Shown here piece by piece: positions 61,913 through 64,000 of a stretch of 64,000 nt of DNA. Made by a program: the position numbers and the translations under genes. This stretch comes from Bemisia tabaci (lineage: Eukaryota > Arthropoda > Insecta > Hemiptera > Aleyrodidae). Positions within the stretch are counted from its first letter, which is position 1. Every line of letters starts with the position of its first letter. Location: NCBI RefSeq assembly GCF_918797505.1, contig NC_092793.1, positions 88,238,411 through 88,302,410 of the forward strand. The letters run 5' to 3'. Below the pieces are notes generated by a model, which worked only from the letters and a program-made list of their open reading frames with translations, did no database searches and was not told the DNA's origin.

Positions 61913-62190
61913 AATTATAAGGTCGTAGCAATTTTTGTTTCGTTTTGGCAAGACTCAGCTCAAGGGGTTGTCTGGCGAGTTCATCGCTTTTGAAGATGGG
62001 TCAATTTCACTAAACAACACTCGGGGCACAAATTTTTCCTTCTTACTCGGTAAAATCGCAGCTTTCTTGTTCATTCTTTTGGAGTGCTGCCTTATGAAGG
62101 ACAAGCCCCATCATAAACTCATGTGTAAATGTGGTTTCCTCTCGGTACACACGTGTTGATGTTACTTTCCTCTTTTTACACTTTATAACA
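61913..62190 (+). repeat. Candidate 5' LTR of gypsy element 2
   Basis: A 278-bp stretch starting TGTTGGGCC and ending TATAACA directly before the primer binding site. The TGT...ACA ends fit. The left edge is inferred because the 3' LTR is not in the window. Confidence 0.5.
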
Positions 62191-62207
62191 TGGCGCAGTT
62201 AGTAAAG
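62191..62207 (+). promoter_or_regulatory. Primer binding site TGGCGCAGTTAGTAAAG
   Basis: It sits immediately after the LTR's terminal CA. TGGCGCAGT is a common tRNA-primer complement at this position in insect gypsy elements; the exact tRNA is not determined here. Confidence 0.65.
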
Positions 62208-62399
62208 AACCTAATTAGTGAAAGCCAGTGAAACCCTACCGAAAGCCTTATTATTTGAAAGCGAAGTGAAATCGGGACGGATTCAGGGAATGCCTTTTGT
62301 GAACAGTGAACGCCGATCTAGTCATATTCGAGGTTAGTTTGGGTTAGGTTTAGGAAGCCTATAACAGACCGGGGCTTTTTATCTGTCGAAGGCAATACT

Positions 62400-63320
62400 A
62401 CAGATGACTGGAAAAAGTTTAAACGTGAGTTTAATGACTTGCTAATTTCCATGCAGGGCTGCCGATCCGATTACCCACTTTTGTGCCCACGATTTCCCAC
62501 CGGATTTTTTCCCCCTAACCGATTACCCACCGGATTTTTTTCCCCTAACCGATTACCCACCGGTTCCAATTTTACTCACACTTTCCCCACTGACTCCAGC
62601 TTTACCCACTTTTACCCACCAGCTTCAACTTTACCCTCCAACAGCACCCAACTTCACCCACCGTTAACCCGCTGTTCACCCTCCGTTTACTGCCAAATTT
62701 TAATTTTTTTATGGTTATTTATTTGGATTTTGGTAACGAAGAAAGTACCCACAAATTACCCACCGTTCCCTGGATTACCCACAAATTACCCATTATACCC
62801 ACCGAATACCCACCGGAGTTTAAAATACCCACGAATCGGCAGCCCTATTTCCATGGAATGGGATGAGACACCTGCTGGTGTGAAAGCCGCTAAACTACGG
62901 AATCTCATTGGTCCAGATGGCCGAAAGAGGATAATTGCGTCGCTTCTAGAAACGTCTGATGACTATGATGAACTCATAAAGAAGACGGATGCTTGGGCTG
63001 AACCCCGAAGAAATATAACTGCAGGGAGAATCAAGTTCAACTCCAGGAATCAATTTCCGACAGAATCGTTCGATAACTTCGTATCGGATCTTAAGAAACT
63101 TATTGCAACTTGCGAGTACGGGACTTTAAGGGATGAAATGTTGAGAAACAGAATTTTAATGGGTGTTGTGCACCGCAACATGAAGGAGCATCTCTTAAGA
63201 CATTCGGATGTATTGTTGGAAAAAGCTGAAAAAAGTTCACGGTCGGCGCGGAAGCAGCGAATAAGCTGCATATCAACAAAGCAGAACAACAAGCCACAGC
63301 TTCACAGGTGGAGGCCATAA
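62400..63320 (+). pseudogene. Gypsy element 2 Gag, split by a MITE and degraded
   Basis: Before the insertion the frame reads WKKFKREFNDLLIS; after it, DETPAGVKAAKLRNLIGPDG, a capsid helix region with FDNFVSDLKKLIATCEYGTL and RNRILMGVVHRNMKEHLL. These are typical of K02A2.6-type gypsy Gag capsid domains. The 394-bp insertion happens to keep an open frame across a Pro-rich repeat, which makes one long artificial frame (62439-63320). A shift near 63,225 loses the frame before the zinc knuckle. Confidence 0.78.
62454..62847. mobile_element. 394-bp hAT-like MITE inside gag, duplication TTTCCATG
   Basis: The ends CAGGGCTGCCGATCC and GAATCGGCAGCCCTA are inverted. Exact TTTCCATG is duplicated (62446-62453, 62848-62855), and the gag frame is continuous when the insert is ignored. 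The interior is made of TTACCCACCGG repeats. Confidence 0.85.
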
Positions 63321-63568
63321 CCAGCAAACAGCCGCATCAGGGTAATACGTCACATCATAAAGATAGTTTTAAGTATCCTAACAAATCTTTTTATCAACCC
63401 AATCTAAGTTCTGCTGAAGACACTTCTAAAACTCGTAAAGTATACAAATTTTGGAAGTGTAATTATGAGCATTCATACGGTGAATGTCCAGCACACAGCC
63501 AAAAATGTTCTGAATGTAATAAATTTCATCATTTCGCGAGCCGTTGTACCAATTTCGATAGTGCCTAA
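63308..63568 (+). pseudogene. Gypsy element 2 nucleocapsid region
   Basis: Contains CNYEHSYGECPAHSQKCSEC and CNKFHHFASRC-like zinc-knuckle spacing (C...C...H...C). The first Cys appears lost (FWKC). It lies in a different frame from the capsid part. Confidence 0.65.
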
Positions 63569-63610
63569 TAAATCCATTGTACCAGTAGAGGCAAATGTCA
63601 CATCCCAACA

Positions 63611-63835
63611 ATGGATGAAGTGTGTGCCAAACTTTCAGGAAAGGAATTCTCAACAGTTTTTTATTTAAAAGAGGATCTCTATCAAATTCAATTAGATGAG
63701 GACTCATACAAATTGTGTACGTTTCATACTCTCTTTAGTCTCAATAGATTTAAAAGATGGCCTTTTGGAATTAATTGTGCTGCAGGGTGTTTTCAAAAGA
63801 AAAATCATGACATATTTGGAGTTATTTCAGGAGTA
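63611..63835 (+). pseudogene. Gypsy element 2 reverse transcriptase fragment
   Basis: Reads VCAKLSGKEFSTVFYLKEDLYQIQLDEDSYKLCTF and RWPFGINCAAGCFQKK, the RT blocks FAKLSG...DL..G..QI.LDE.S..L.TF and LPFGI..AP..FQ of gypsy elements. The catalytic YxDD region is absent. The frame begins abruptly after the zinc-knuckle region, so protease has been deleted. Confidence 0.75.
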
Positions 63836-64000
63836 AGTGTATTCATCGGCTACATACGAATCGCATTAAAGCCAAAGAAGCTCCTGGCTTTGATAAAATT
63901 TCAGGGTTAATCCTCAAGAATTTGCTTCACAGGGTAATAATGAAATTGATCGCGATTTTCAACACTGTACTGCATTGTAAATACATACCTACGCAATGGA
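63836..64000 (+). pseudogene. Jockey-like non-LTR reverse transcriptase fragment, runs off window
   Basis: The +1 frame reads IKAKEAPGFDKISGLILKNL and then IFNTVLHCKYIPTQW. These match the KAPG.D.I ... L..FN..L..GY.P..WK blocks at the start of jockey-clade RT domains. It begins where the gypsy RT similarity stops. Its extent beyond 64,000 is unknown. Confidence 0.7.

Larger units (their letters stand above)
61913..63835 (+). mobile_element. Decayed Ty3/gypsy element 2 (5' LTR, gag, RT fragment)
   Basis: A candidate 5' LTR (61913-62190) leads into a primer binding site, an interrupted gag, a damaged zinc-knuckle region and part of RT. Protease is missing between 63,568 and 63,611, and RT breaks off at about 63,835 where a different element begins. 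Confidence 0.7.

Noticed and set aside
61935..62159. 74-codon frame
   Set aside because: Lies within the inferred gypsy LTR and has no motif.

Overview
This window looks like nuclear DNA of an arthropod, most likely an insect and possibly a hemipteran. That is an inference: it rests on spliced exons of an axonemal dynein heavy chain, and on a Polinton/adintovirus-type element whose accessory genes resemble those common in insect (especially hemipteran) genomes. No rRNA gene, intact tRNA gene, CRISPR array or bacterial operon was seen. Mobile DNA makes up most of the window.

Layout. (1) 1-10,684: the integrase-bearing end of a Polinton. A phospholipase A2 (parvovirus VP1-type) gene on the minus strand is divergent from a compact plus-strand block: packaging ATPase, DUF8207-type protein, two tandem fiber-like small proteins, and an integrase with chromodomain. 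A nearly complete R1-clade non-LTR retrotransposon (481-7011) has landed inside the PLA2 gene and made a 13-bp target-site duplication. (2) 11,174-17,742: a Ty3/gypsy element with an intact gag, an A AAA AAC -1 frameshift site, an intact 1.4-kb-codon pol with two aspartic-protease-like domains, a repeat-rich 3' UTR and a 470-bp 3' LTR. No 5' LTR is visible. (3) 17.7-25.8 kb: no genes; nested and back-to-back foldback elements and MITEs, several with clean target duplications. (4) 25,818-28,925: an unrecognised, intact, cysteine-rich 1035-aa gene with a polyadenylation signal just after its stop. (5) 29-40 kb: MITEs, a mariner relic, a SINE-like tRNA-derived unit, foldback elements and a copia relic. 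(6) 40,124 to at least 60,123: four recognisable exons of an axonemal dynein heavy chain on the plus strand, in phase with each other, split by introns of about 8.9, 8.4 and 1.7 kb that are filled with palindromic hAT-like and TA-target elements. (7) 61,913-64,000: a decayed second gypsy element whose gag is split by a hAT-like MITE, joined abruptly to a fragment of a jockey-like reverse transcriptase that runs off the window.

How the parts relate. The Polinton block is the only set of genes that would act together (DNA packaging, virion structure or entry, integration). The retroelements are independent and several are nested, so relative ages can be read: Polinton, then the R1-like insertion; foldback family A, then a hAT-like MITE, then a second hAT-like MITE; copia relic, then a CAGGGTG foldback; gypsy gag, then a hAT-like MITE. 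The dynein gene is the main host gene, and its large introns have absorbed most of the transposons in the right third. All identifications come from reading motifs by eye; no database search was run, and boundaries without a stated duplication are approximate.
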